A stretch of 26,386 bases of DNA from Flavipsychrobacter sp. (GTDB taxonomy: Bacteria > Bacteroidota > Bacteroidia > Chitinophagales > Chitinophagaceae), in contig JAJNBR010000006.1 in assembly GCA_021156265.1 (NCBI GenBank), positions 1-26,386 of the forward strand, read 5' to 3'. Under the pieces are notes generated by a model. It did no database searches and had not been told where the DNA came from. It saw only the letters and a list, made by a program, of their open reading frames with translations. Positions 15,650-22,489 of this stretch are shown here, piece by piece; positions within the stretch are counted from its first letter, which is position 1; each line of letters opens with the position of its first letter. Both the position numbers and the translations under genes were made by a program.

Positions 15650-17167
15650 ATGAAACCCATTACCACGGCTGTTCTGTGTGTACTCACAGGGTCTTGCTTC
15701 GCACAATTCAAACAAGTTACAGTTGGAACGAAGCAAGACAACCAACCCATCTACGGCCGACAGCTTATACTGCCCCACCCGCTAGCCTACTACGATATCG
15801 ACACAGTAAAAGGCGAACTGGTGGTGGTAGCAACGCCGTCCCGGATCAAAGACAAGGATGACTTGTCCTTCATCGATATACAAAATCAGAAATTGGTGTG
15901 GACGATCAAACCTGGCACCCGCACCAACAATATTAAACTGGCACGGCGCGGCATCATCCGTTACGATGGGCGTCAAAGTAGCTACCTGAGTAAGGGAAAC
16001 GGCATCACCACCTGGACGAAGAAAGGCCAGTTGGCCGGGGTTGACCCACATTTTAATAAGGCCGTCGACCGCTCCGGCAATGTGATAAATCTCGAAGACG
16101 GACGAAAAATAATTGATGCCGGAACAGAACACCGCTACGGAATAAATGCCGCTAAACATCTTAACGATAATACCCTCGTCATTGCGGCAGACGGACTATA
16201 TGGCATCAATACACAAAACAGCAAAAGCTGGGGATATGGCTCCAAAACCGGTTGGGACTACCATAAAGGTCAAGGGAATGACATCGTCAAAGACGGGGCT
16301 GTCGTCGTGTCAACATTGGCTTTCGGCGTAATAGGAGGAATGGCTGCGGCGGCCGCCACGGGCCAATTCGGTGCGGTCACTATCGCTACAAAAGCCAGTT
16401 CCAATATTCTTGTGGAAAACAACACTGCTTATTTCGCTTCACTTGAAAATCTGCTGGCGGTAGACGTGACAACCGGCAATAAAAAGTTCGACGTGCCTTT
16501 GCCCGGTGCAAAAACGAGCTCTTCACTTATCGAATCCCGCGATGCAAATATCTATTTACTAAACCTTGGTTATGTGCCCACCAACCAGGGAAATAACTTG
16601 TTGTGCGGTCATCCGTTCTTTGCCTCGTATAATAAAAACACCGGCATACAGAACTATCTCGATAGCCTCGGTCCAAAAGGTTCGGTCGCGGCGGCAGGTT
16701 ATGTAGGTGACACAGTATATGTCAACTACAACAACAAATACATCACGGCTACGAATTTGAAGACAGGCCGACGCATCTTTACCGCGGATATCAAAAACGG
16801 CGGACTGCCCCAGGTAGCGTCATTCATCGATAAGCATAAAACTTATGTTGAGGAGAAAGGAGGCACGTTTAAATTATTACACGAATTATACCCCGGGCTA
16901 TTATTCGTGAAAGACAATGCCAACTTCATTTATACTTACAACGCAAACACAAAAACCACAGAACGCTTTTCACGCACAATATGGGAGCCAGTACGGATAA
17001 AGGGCAAAACGGCGATGCGAAACGAGAAAGCCCTTGCGATATTAAAAAATGGGAAGAACGTCGCAGTGCTTCATCTTGAAAACCCGGTCGTAGCAGGCAA
17101 TAATGCGGTTGGTATCAGCAAGAATAGCGTAACGATAGTCAACCTTAACGACCTCATCAATTTGTAA
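15650..17167 (+). CDS. Secreted PQQ-like beta-propeller protein with hydrophobic insert (paralog 2)
   Basis: 505 residues from ATG 15650. An in-frame ATG at 15593 overlaps the previous gene, and the signal peptide (MKPITTAVLCVLTGSCFA, before Q) starts at 15650. The junction with the upstream gene reads TAATATG, so translational coupling is likely. Blade-like repeats include SFIDIQNQKLVWTIK, YGINTQNSKSWGY, LAVDVTTGNKKFDV and ITATNLKTGRRIFTA. A hydrophobic Gly/Ala-rich stretch at 211-246 (GVIGGMAAAAATGQFG core) sits at the same place as in paralog 1, immediately before the blade strand SSNILVENNTAYFAS. The segment 407-500 (HELYP, then NGKNVAVLHLENP and TIVNLNDL) aligns with both neighbours. No PQQ-dehydrogenase active-site residues identified. 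Function unknown. Confidence 0.88.
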   Translation: MKPITTAVLCVLTGSCFAQFKQVTVGTKQDNQPIYGRQLILPHPLAYYDIDTVKGELVVVATPSRIKDKDDLSFIDIQNQKLVWTIKPGTRTNNIKLARRGIIRYDGRQSSYLSKGNGITTWTKKGQLAGVDPHFNKAVDRSGNVINLEDGRKIIDAGTEHRYGINAAKHLNDNTLVIAADGLYGINTQNSKSWGYGSKTGWDYHKGQGNDIVKDGAVVVSTLAFGVIGGMAAAAATGQFGAVTIATKASSNILVENNTAYFASLENLLAVDVTTGNKKFDVPLPGAKTSSSLIESRDANIYLLNLGYVPTNQGNNLLCGHPFFASYNKNTGIQNYLDSLGPKGSVAAAGYVGDTVYVNYNNKYITATNLKTGRRIFTADIKNGGLPQVASFIDKHKTYVEEKGGTFKLLHELYPGLLFVKDNANFIYTYNANTKTTERFSRTIWEPVRIKGKTAMRNEKALAILKNGKNVAVLHLENPVVAGNNAVGISKNSVTIVNLNDLINL

Positions 17168-17191
17168 CACCTTCAACTACCTGTATATCCT

Positions 17192-18604
17192 ATGAAAAAA
17201 ATACTGTTCCTATCTCTACTGCTACCAGTCGTCATTGGCGGGTATGCGCAAAAAGCGACCCCGGTTGAAATCGGCAAGTTTACCGATGGCCGGGTGATCA
17301 CCGCCATGCAATTTAAACCAGCCAACGAGATCGTTGATGCAAGTATTGACACTGCTACACAGGAAGTGCTGATGGTGCTGATGAAAAAACCGGATGGCTG
17401 GGACAGGATGGCCGAACGCGTTGTGCTGGAGCAAGCCTTGTTTGATATTAAGACCAACACTGTGCGCTGGACCAAAGACTTCCCGGTATACGAGCCGTGT
17501 CGTTATGTGTACAGCAAAAAACACTTTATACGGACCTCGGTGTACAAGAGCACCTGCTACGACAAAGCCAATGGAAAACCCCGTTGGGAAGCGAGGGTGC
17601 CGATACAGATGATCAGCGAAAAAGCCAATGTAGCTGTATCATTTCGCGGAGGAGGCTATGACCTCAATACCGGCGAAAGAAAATGGTATCGTGAATTTGG
17701 GCCAGTGGAGTGGAGAGATTATACCTACGTGAACGAAAACACACTGGTGGTAGCGTCTGATGCACTTCACTACGTTCGGTTGACAGATGGTAAGGGCTGG
17801 GATTTTGAAGGAACATCGAAACGAGGTTTTTCTGAATTTGGCAGGTATGGTTCTAATGTAATGGAACGTAATGGCAAGATCTATTTTGCCACTTCCAATC
17901 ATATGTACTGCCTGGACACAATGGGCACCGTAGTATGGCAACACCAACTACCTGACAAAACAGCCAGCGTCTCGCAAATAGAATTTAATGAAAAGTATGT
18001 GATCATGACCAACTATGGCACAGGCTGGAGCGGTGGCAAATCGGGCGCTGCTTTTCTTGCTGCCTGGCATATCGACAACGGGGAACAGAAATACCTGCAG
18101 ATGATAGAACCTAAGGATAAGATTGTTGACGTGTACACCAATGGCACCTCGAACGTAATGATGTGTTCTAAACATGTGTATCTATACAACGTTTACAACG
18201 GGGAGAAGGTCATTGATGTAAAAATAAAAGGCACTCCCTACCAGGAATATACACGCCTGCTTTACCCGTATTTCTGTCTTATTAATAATAACGAAGGGAA
18301 TTTCGTCAATGTATCAGAGGCGTACCCCGATCACTCTTTCTGGATGAGCCCGCGCGACGAGAGCATCTTGCGCTCCGACCACCGCATGCGCCCGGTAGAT
18401 ACAATTGCTGCAGATAAGTGGTGGGCTCTTTACCAACGACGACCCAATTACTGCCTTGTGCGTAAAGACGGAACATCGGCATTGGTGCGCGATGGTAAAA
18501 AGTTCGCGGCGCTATACTTCAATAGCGCTTCCATTGTCGGCAATAAACTCGTCAGCATTGAGCACAACAACATCAAAGTGGTGGATATGAAAGGCTGGTT
18601 TTAA
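17192..18604 (+). CDS. Secreted PQQ-like beta-propeller protein without the insert (paralog 3)
   Basis: 470 residues with signal peptide 1-19 (ends GGYA). Blade repeats: LFDIKTNTVRWTKDF, CYDKANGKPRWEARV, GYDLNTGERKWYREF, YCLDTMGTVVWQHQL, AWHIDNGEQKYLQM, YLYNVYNGEKVIDVK. KGWDFEG (201-207) aligns with KGWQYET and KSWGYGS of its upstream paralogs, but only a short hydrophilic linker separates it from the next blade (GSNVMERNGKIYFAT, 220-234), so the hydrophobic insert of the other two is absent. The C-terminus DGKKFAALYF...NIKVVDMKGW matches theirs. It begins 24 bp after the previous stop. Its own stop is 9 bp from the stop of the convergent gene, with no terminator visible. Function unknown; probably acts with the two paralogs. 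Confidence 0.88.
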   Translation: MKKILFLSLLLPVVIGGYAQKATPVEIGKFTDGRVITAMQFKPANEIVDASIDTATQEVLMVLMKKPDGWDRMAERVVLEQALFDIKTNTVRWTKDFPVYEPCRYVYSKKHFIRTSVYKSTCYDKANGKPRWEARVPIQMISEKANVAVSFRGGGYDLNTGERKWYREFGPVEWRDYTYVNENTLVVASDALHYVRLTDGKGWDFEGTSKRGFSEFGRYGSNVMERNGKIYFATSNHMYCLDTMGTVVWQHQLPDKTASVSQIEFNEKYVIMTNYGTGWSGGKSGAAFLAAWHIDNGEQKYLQMIEPKDKIVDVYTNGTSNVMMCSKHVYLYNVYNGEKVIDVKIKGTPYQEYTRLLYPYFCLINNNEGNFVNVSEAYPDHSFWMSPRDESILRSDHRMRPVDTIAADKWWALYQRRPNYCLVRKDGTSALVRDGKKFAALYFNSASIVGNKLVSIEHNNIKVVDMKGWF

Positions 18605-18613
18605 TACGACAGA

Positions 18614-19396
18614 TTAACTATCGATCAGTTGTTGCATGTAGCCTACAGCCTTTAGCATCCTGCTGCCATACCAGCTAAAAATTTCGCCATCCACTAGTTT
18701 TACCTCGGCATTGGGGAGTACCGCTTTGATCTCGTCGATGTGTTTTTCTTTGAAAGGAAATGGCTCTGAAGAGAGCAGCACTAGTTCGGGATCATACGCT
18801 TTCAGTTCTTCAAGAGACAATTCCGGGTACCTGGACTTATCAGCCAGTACATTCTGCCAGCCGATGGCATGTATCATGTTGCTGACGAACGTGTCCTTGC
18901 CTACGCTCATCCATGGCTTGTACCAAATGAAATAAGCTACTCGTTTGGAAGTTGTAGCACGTTGCAGGGCATTGAAGCCACCAACTATATGATCTACCAG
19001 TTCGGCTGCCTTATGCTCTGTACCGGTTAACTGGCCAACCACCTGTATCATTTGCAGGGCCTGTGGTATGTTCTGGATATCACTAAGCCATACGGGAAAC
19101 TCTTTGGCCAGCTCTTCTATCTGCTCTTGTGTATTTTCTTCTTTGTTGGCAATGATGAGGTCAGGCTGCAATTCGCGTATTTTGTCAATATGCAATTGCT
19201 TGGTACCGCCTACCCTTGTTTTATTTCTAAACCATGGTTCGGGATGCACGCAGAATTTGGTAATGCCTACCACTTCTTCGTCGAGGCCCAGATCAAACAA
19301 CAATTCCGTTTGCGACGGAACGACCGATATAATGTGTTTGGGTGGATATGCGAAATCCACCTCCCTGCCCATCATATCTATTATTGTGCGCCTCAT
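18614..19396 (-). CDS. BtuF-like helical-backbone metal/cobalamin receptor, no signal peptide
   Basis: 260 residues. The family signature of type III (helical-backbone) substrate-binding proteins is clear: IISVVPSQTELLFDLGLDEEVVGIT (22-46), VGGTKQLHIDKIRELQPDLIIANKEEN (62-88), VWLSDIQNIPQALQMIQVVGQLTG (102-125), FVSNMIHAIGWQNVLAD (170-186), LSLEELKAYDPELVLLSSEPFPF (193-215). BtuF-type proteins bind cobalamin or metal chelates for an ABC importer. There is no signal peptide or lipobox: the first residues MRRTIIDMMG go straight into the first beta strand, so as read it is cytoplasmic. The start overlaps the stop of the upstream membrane protein by 4 bp (ATGA). No permease or ATPase is present in the window. 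Ligand not determinable. Confidence 0.85.
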   Translation of the reverse strand: MRRTIIDMMGREVDFAYPPKHIISVVPSQTELLFDLGLDEEVVGITKFCVHPEPWFRNKTRVGGTKQLHIDKIRELQPDLIIANKEENTQEQIEELAKEFPVWLSDIQNIPQALQMIQVVGQLTGTEHKAAELVDHIVGGFNALQRATTSKRVAYFIWYKPWMSVGKDTFVSNMIHAIGWQNVLADKSRYPELSLEELKAYDPELVLLSSEPFPFKEKHIDEIKAVLPNAEVKLVDGEIFSWYGSRMLKAVGYMQQLIDS

Positions 19397-19743
19397 TCAA
19401 AAGACTTGAAGTAATACAACACAAAAAACGTGAACAGGATATCCGCAGGAAAGAGGGCATCGGTAAAATACGCCAGGTCCGTCGGTGATTTAAGTACAAA
19501 ACGTAAAATGAGATTAAGCGCTGTAAGACCTATATAAGAATAAGCCGCCAATTTCTTCATATCGCAGATAAACAGCCAGCTTATTGCATAAGCCAGCAAC
19601 CACAGTGGTTGCACCCAGATAGCTGAACCGAACGGTTCACTGCTGTAGTCATAAATGCTATACAGCAGCAAGCCAATATGAAATAAAGCCACCAGTGGAA
19701 ATAGCACCGGTGGCTTTTTTATAAATCGTTGAATGAAATTCAT
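19393..19743 (-). CDS. Small four-helix membrane protein, unknown function
   Basis: 116 residues with about four hydrophobic helices (about 13-30, 43-60, 66-84, 94-113), a basic N-terminus (MNFIQRFIKK) and a short polar C-terminus. I do not recognise the family; it resembles uncharacterised Bacteroidota inner-membrane proteins. It lies 9 bp after the cystathionine beta-synthase gene and overlaps the BtuF-like gene by 4 bp, so the three are almost certainly one transcript. A terminator-like hairpin (19685-19717) falls inside its first codons. It could be a membrane partner for the receptor, but nothing in its sequence resembles an ABC permease. Confidence 0.8.
   Translation of the reverse strand: MNFIQRFIKKPPVLFPLVALFHIGLLLYSIYDYSSEPFGSAIWVQPLWLLAYAISWLFICDMKKLAAYSYIGLTALNLILRFVLKSPTDLAYFTDALFPADILFTFFVLYYFKSFE
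19685..19717 (-). terminator. Terminator-like hairpin inside the small membrane-protein gene
   Basis: AAAGCCACC / GGTGGCTTT, a perfect 9-bp stem with a 15-nt loop, lies 36-68 bp past the stop of the cystathionine beta-synthase gene. Downstream on the minus strand is TTTATTTCATATT, a fair U-rich tail. On the plus strand the tail is TTTTTT, also good. It is within codons of the next gene, so it would act as a partial terminator or attenuator if real. Confidence 0.4.
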
Positions 19744-19752
19744 AATTATTGG

Positions 19753-21126
19753 TTACCCCTTACTAAACGCGTTCAAAATATCATACTTGGTAAGGATATG
19801 GTGCTGGCCGCTTTCGTCTTTGGTCAGGATAGCGCCATTTTCCTTGGTAATGTAGTGCGTCAGCCTTTCGAGCGGCGTATCCATACCTACTTCCGGCAGC
19901 GCCTGTTCTTTCACATCGGCTATCAGGAAATCTTTCACGTCTGAGTTCTCGATCAGCTTTTTGAACAGGCCGCTTTGCGTGATAGCACCTGTCACTTCGC
20001 CATCTTTCGTCACAGGTATCTGCTCAATATCGTATTTCTTCATCAGCTCCAGTGCATCGCTCACTTTTGCGTCTTCATCTATAGTAACCAGCCTGCGACG
20101 GCCCAGGCCGCCTATCAGGTCCTTAACAGTGTCAACATCGAGGAAGCCGCGGTCCAGCATCCACTCATCATTATATACTTTACCTACATAACGGCTGCCG
20201 TGATCGTGGAAAATAACGACCACTACATCCGTAGGTTTCAGCTCGGCTTTCATTTGCTTCAAGCCGGCGATTACAGAACCTGCAGAGTAACCGGCGAAGA
20301 TGCCTTCTTCCTTAGCGATCTTGCGCGCCATTACTGCACCGTCTTTATCGGTCACTTTTTCAAATCGGTCAATAGCTTCTTTGATATAGTTCTGCGGCAG
20401 GAAGTCTTCACCAAAACCTTCAGAGATGTACGGATATACTTCGTTCATGTCCAGCTCACCTGTTTCAAACCATTTTTTCAACAGCGAGCCGTACGTATCT
20501 ATCGCCCAAACTTTGATATCCGGGTTCTTTTCTTTCAGGTACATACCTGTGCCCACGATAGTACCGCCGGTGCCGGCAGCCACTACCAGGTGTGTTATCT
20601 TACCTTCGGTCTGTTCCCATATTTCAGGGCCGGTTTGCTCATAGTGCGCCTGGCGGTTGGCCAGGTTGTCGTACTGGTTTACATACCAACTGTTGGGTAT
20701 CTCTGTAGCCAGGCGTTTTGATACTGAATAATAAGAGCGTGGATCTTCAGGCTCTACGTTAGTAGGACACACGATCACCTCGGCACCCAGTGCTTTCAGG
20801 ATATCCGCCTTTTCTTTCGATTGTTTATCTGTGGTAGCGAATATGCACTTGTATCCCTTTACGATAGCAGCCAGCGCCAGGCCCATACCTGTGTTGCCCG
20901 ATGTACCTTCTACTATGGTACCGCCCGGCTTGATCTTACCTTCCTGCTCGGCTACTTCCAGCATCTTCACCGCCATGCGGTCTTTGATAGAGTTGCCGGG
21001 GTTGAAGCTTTCCACCTTGGCGTATACAGTACAAGGCAGGTCAGAAGTCACCTTGTGCAGCTTAATAAGCGGGGTATTACCAATGGTTTGCAGTATGTTA
21101 TCGTAAACGCGCTTGTTGGGATTCAT
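19753..21126 (-). CDS. Cystathionine beta-synthase (PLP core plus CBS domain pair)
   Basis: 457 residues from the ATG at 21126. The frame continues upstream to 21312, but that extension has no family resemblance and overlaps the divergent gene. It condenses serine with homocysteine to cystathionine in transsulfuration; a cysteine synthase side activity is possible. The fold type II PLP core is 1-330: NPGNSIKDR with PLP-lysine Lys48, EGTSGNTG (73-80), the phosphate loop GTGGT (185-189) and SAGS (281-284). HDHGSRYVGKVYNDEWMLDRGFLD (307-330) resembles the end of the eukaryotic-type CBS core. Two CBS motifs follow (about 340-395 and 400-457), as in eukaryotic CBS, where they give allosteric control. 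The N-terminal heme domain of mammalian CBS is absent. First gene of a three-gene operon with a small membrane protein and a BtuF-like receptor. Confidence 0.92.
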   Translation of the reverse strand: MNPNKRVYDNILQTIGNTPLIKLHKVTSDLPCTVYAKVESFNPGNSIKDRMAVKMLEVAEQEGKIKPGGTIVEGTSGNTGMGLALAAIVKGYKCIFATTDKQSKEKADILKALGAEVIVCPTNVEPEDPRSYYSVSKRLATEIPNSWYVNQYDNLANRQAHYEQTGPEIWEQTEGKITHLVVAAGTGGTIVGTGMYLKEKNPDIKVWAIDTYGSLLKKWFETGELDMNEVYPYISEGFGEDFLPQNYIKEAIDRFEKVTDKDGAVMARKIAKEEGIFAGYSAGSVIAGLKQMKAELKPTDVVVVIFHDHGSRYVGKVYNDEWMLDRGFLDVDTVKDLIGGLGRRRLVTIDEDAKVSDALELMKKYDIEQIPVTKDGEVTGAITQSGLFKKLIENSDVKDFLIADVKEQALPEVGMDTPLERLTHYITKENGAILTKDESGQHHILTKYDILNAFSKG

Positions 21127-21130
21127 GGCG

Positions 21131-21138
21131 CGAAGGTA
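21131..21138 (-). promoter_or_regulatory. Possible -7 element directly upstream of cystathionine beta-synthase
   Basis: The minus strand reads TACCTTCG, one mismatch from TAnnTTTG, ending 4 bp before the ATG. If used, transcription would begin at or next to the start codon and the mRNA would be nearly leaderless. No clear -33 TTG is seen. Confidence 0.25.
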
Positions 21139-21212
21139 AAAAATAGTTTTTGAACGGCTTGCGGGGCAATTATATGGCAGGGTTTTGTTAGCTAACAGGC
21201 AAAAACTGACCG

Positions 21213-21719
21213 ATGGGCAACACAAAAAATTTGGAGCAAAAAGAAGCCATTGAAAAGATGAAGAAAATGGCCAAAGACGTCGACATATGTATGTTTTGCA
21301 CAGAACTGGCAAAAACGCCGTTTGAAGTGCGGCCCATGAGTACCCAGGATGTGGATAATGAGGGCAACTTTTGGTTTTTGAGCGACAAAGGCAGCGACAA
21401 GGATCGCGAAATCAAACAGGATGATAAAGTACAGCTGCTATACGCAGACCGGAACAACTCTGAATACATGACCGTTTTTGGCCATGCCGACGTGTTCTAC
21501 GACAGGCAGAAAGTAGAGGAACTTTGGAAACCACATGCAAAAGCATGGTTCACCGAAGGCAAAGACGACCCGGACATCAGCATTATCCGCTTACGTCCCG
21601 AACAAGGATATTACTGGGATACCAAACACGGAGGCATGGTAGCTTTCTTTAAAATGATGGTATCCGCCGCGGTTGGAAAGACCATGGACGATAGTATTGA
21701 GGGCACTATGAAACCGTAG
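21213..21719 (+). CDS. PNPOx-like split-barrel flavin-binding family protein (general stress protein 26 type)
   Basis: 168 residues, cytoplasmic, no signal peptide. The pattern fits the pyridoxamine 5'-phosphate oxidase-like split barrel of the general stress protein kind: MFCTELAKTPFEVRPMSTQDVDNEGNFWFLSD (27-58), then EIKQDDKVQLLYAD (66-79), MTVFGHADVFYDRQKVEELW (86-105), KAWFTEGKDDPDISIIRLRPEQGYYWD (110-136). Members bind FMN, F420 or heme; which cofactor, if any, cannot be told here. The C-terminus GKTMDDSIEG is a usual end for this group. The start at 21213 is the only in-frame ATG before the conserved region. It is divergent from cystathionine beta-synthase (86-bp gap) and stands alone. 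Confidence 0.83.
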   Translation: MGNTKNLEQKEAIEKMKKMAKDVDICMFCTELAKTPFEVRPMSTQDVDNEGNFWFLSDKGSDKDREIKQDDKVQLLYADRNNSEYMTVFGHADVFYDRQKVEELWKPHAKAWFTEGKDDPDISIIRLRPEQGYYWDTKHGGMVAFFKMMVSAAVGKTMDDSIEGTMKP

Positions 21720-21776
21720 CGTTTACTAATTGCTCGTTAACTGCTTACAAACCAGAGGTTAACTCGTCCCAAACGA

Positions 21777-21807
21777 TTGCGGGCGACAAGAAATGTTCGC
21801 ATATTTG
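21777..21807 (+). promoter_or_regulatory. Candidate promoter of the 21835 gene
   Basis: TTG at 21777-21779, 20 bp, then CATATTTG at 21800-21807, one mismatch from TAnnTTTG. Transcription would start near 21812. This makes the in-frame ATG at 21793 unusable and supports the ATG at 21835 that begins the signal peptide. Confidence 0.5.
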
Positions 21808-21834
21808 CAGAACAAAGCAGTATTGCCTGCACAC

Positions 21835-22386
21835 ATGAAAAAGTTCGCCATTCTTTTCATATTATCTTTCACCTGCGGCATAGCTGGATACGCACAAGGT
21901 GTAGGCTCATCGCAAATGCTGATGATGAGCTTGTCAAACGTGATAGAAGTTTCATTTGGTGGCAATGGTACGGCCTTTGACGGACCAGTCTCCATGGAGT
22001 TCAACGACCCCGGTGACTATATAAATGGTATCGAATCGCCCAAACAGGACATCAGGGTACGCACCAACAAATCTTTTAATGTGAACATAAAGGCCAAGTC
22101 CGGCATGTTCAACTATAATGGCCCGCAATACCCTGCCCCCGAAATGCCTGTGGACAATACTCTTAGCATGTCGGTAACGGACAATGGCAGCGGCCGCACT
22201 ATAGCTCCGGGCACCGGCGGAAACAATAATTATTTCCCCATTTCTACCGAGACCCAGAACGTCATCATTGGGGGCGGCACCAAGGGCAACCAGAACTACT
22301 CGGTTAAATACAAGACCAAACCCGGGCAGAGCATACCAGAGGGCACTTACGCTGTCGACCTCATCTATACTGCCTCACAGGAATAA
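21835..22386 (+). CDS. Small secreted beta-rich protein, unknown function
   Basis: 183 residues from ATG 21835, which starts a signal peptide (MKKFAILFILSFTCGIAGYA, before Q). The mature part is all-beta by eye, rich in Gly, Asn and Thr: VIEVSFGGNGTAFDGPVSMEF, then a strand pair IRVRTNKSFNVNIKAKSGMF, then TISTET-like strands and a final strand pair SVKYKTKPGQSIPEGTYAVDLIYTA. A closing strand of the form P-x-G-x-Y-x-V-D-L-x-Y-T-A and a central K/N-rich strand are reminiscent of DUF4402-like or fimbrial-subunit-like secreted proteins of Bacteroidota, but I do not assign it. There is no T9SS sorting domain, so it is probably periplasmic or outer-membrane associated. Monocistronic, followed 60 bp later by the malate dehydrogenase promoter. 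Confidence 0.8.
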   Translation: MKKFAILFILSFTCGIAGYAQGVGSSQMLMMSLSNVIEVSFGGNGTAFDGPVSMEFNDPGDYINGIESPKQDIRVRTNKSFNVNIKAKSGMFNYNGPQYPAPEMPVDNTLSMSVTDNGSGRTIAPGTGGNNNYFPISTETQNVIIGGGTKGNQNYSVKYKTKPGQSIPEGTYAVDLIYTASQE

Positions 22387-22445
22387 TCCAGATAATATCA
22401 GGATCAAATCCCGCCCGCCCAATGGGATAAATAGCTCTATTGACC

Positions 22446-22453
22446 TATATTTG
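22446..22453 (+). promoter_or_regulatory. -7 element of the malate dehydrogenase promoter
   Basis: TATATTTG is an exact match to the Bacteroidota -7 consensus TAnnTTTG. It lies 36 bp upstream of the ATG at 22490 and gives a leader of about 30 nt. It also argues against the in-frame upstream ATG at 22268. The -33 position has no clean TTG. Confidence 0.65.
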
Positions 22454-22489
22454 CAGCCATTCTCTAACAGACAAAAACTATACAATAAA

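Noticed and set aside
15650..15706. Lipoprotein signal in propeller paralog 2 (LTGSC)
   Set aside because: The residue at -3 from Cys is Thr, not the usual Leu-type residue, and a signal peptidase I site (CFA before Q) fits better.
14098..18604. PQQ-dependent dehydrogenases
   Set aside because: Blade repeats are PQQ-like, but no conserved PQQ or calcium ligands of dehydrogenases are evident and lengths are shorter than those enzymes.
21127..21312. Longer start for cystathionine beta-synthase, 62 residues upstream
   Set aside because: The extension is Cys/Phe-rich, unlike any CBS N-terminus, and overlaps the divergent PNPOx-like gene. It is not a heme-binding domain.
22268..22489. Longer start for malate dehydrogenase, 74 residues upstream
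   Set aside because: Overlaps the preceding gene and crosses its stop and the -7 element. The family starts at MKVTVVGAGA.
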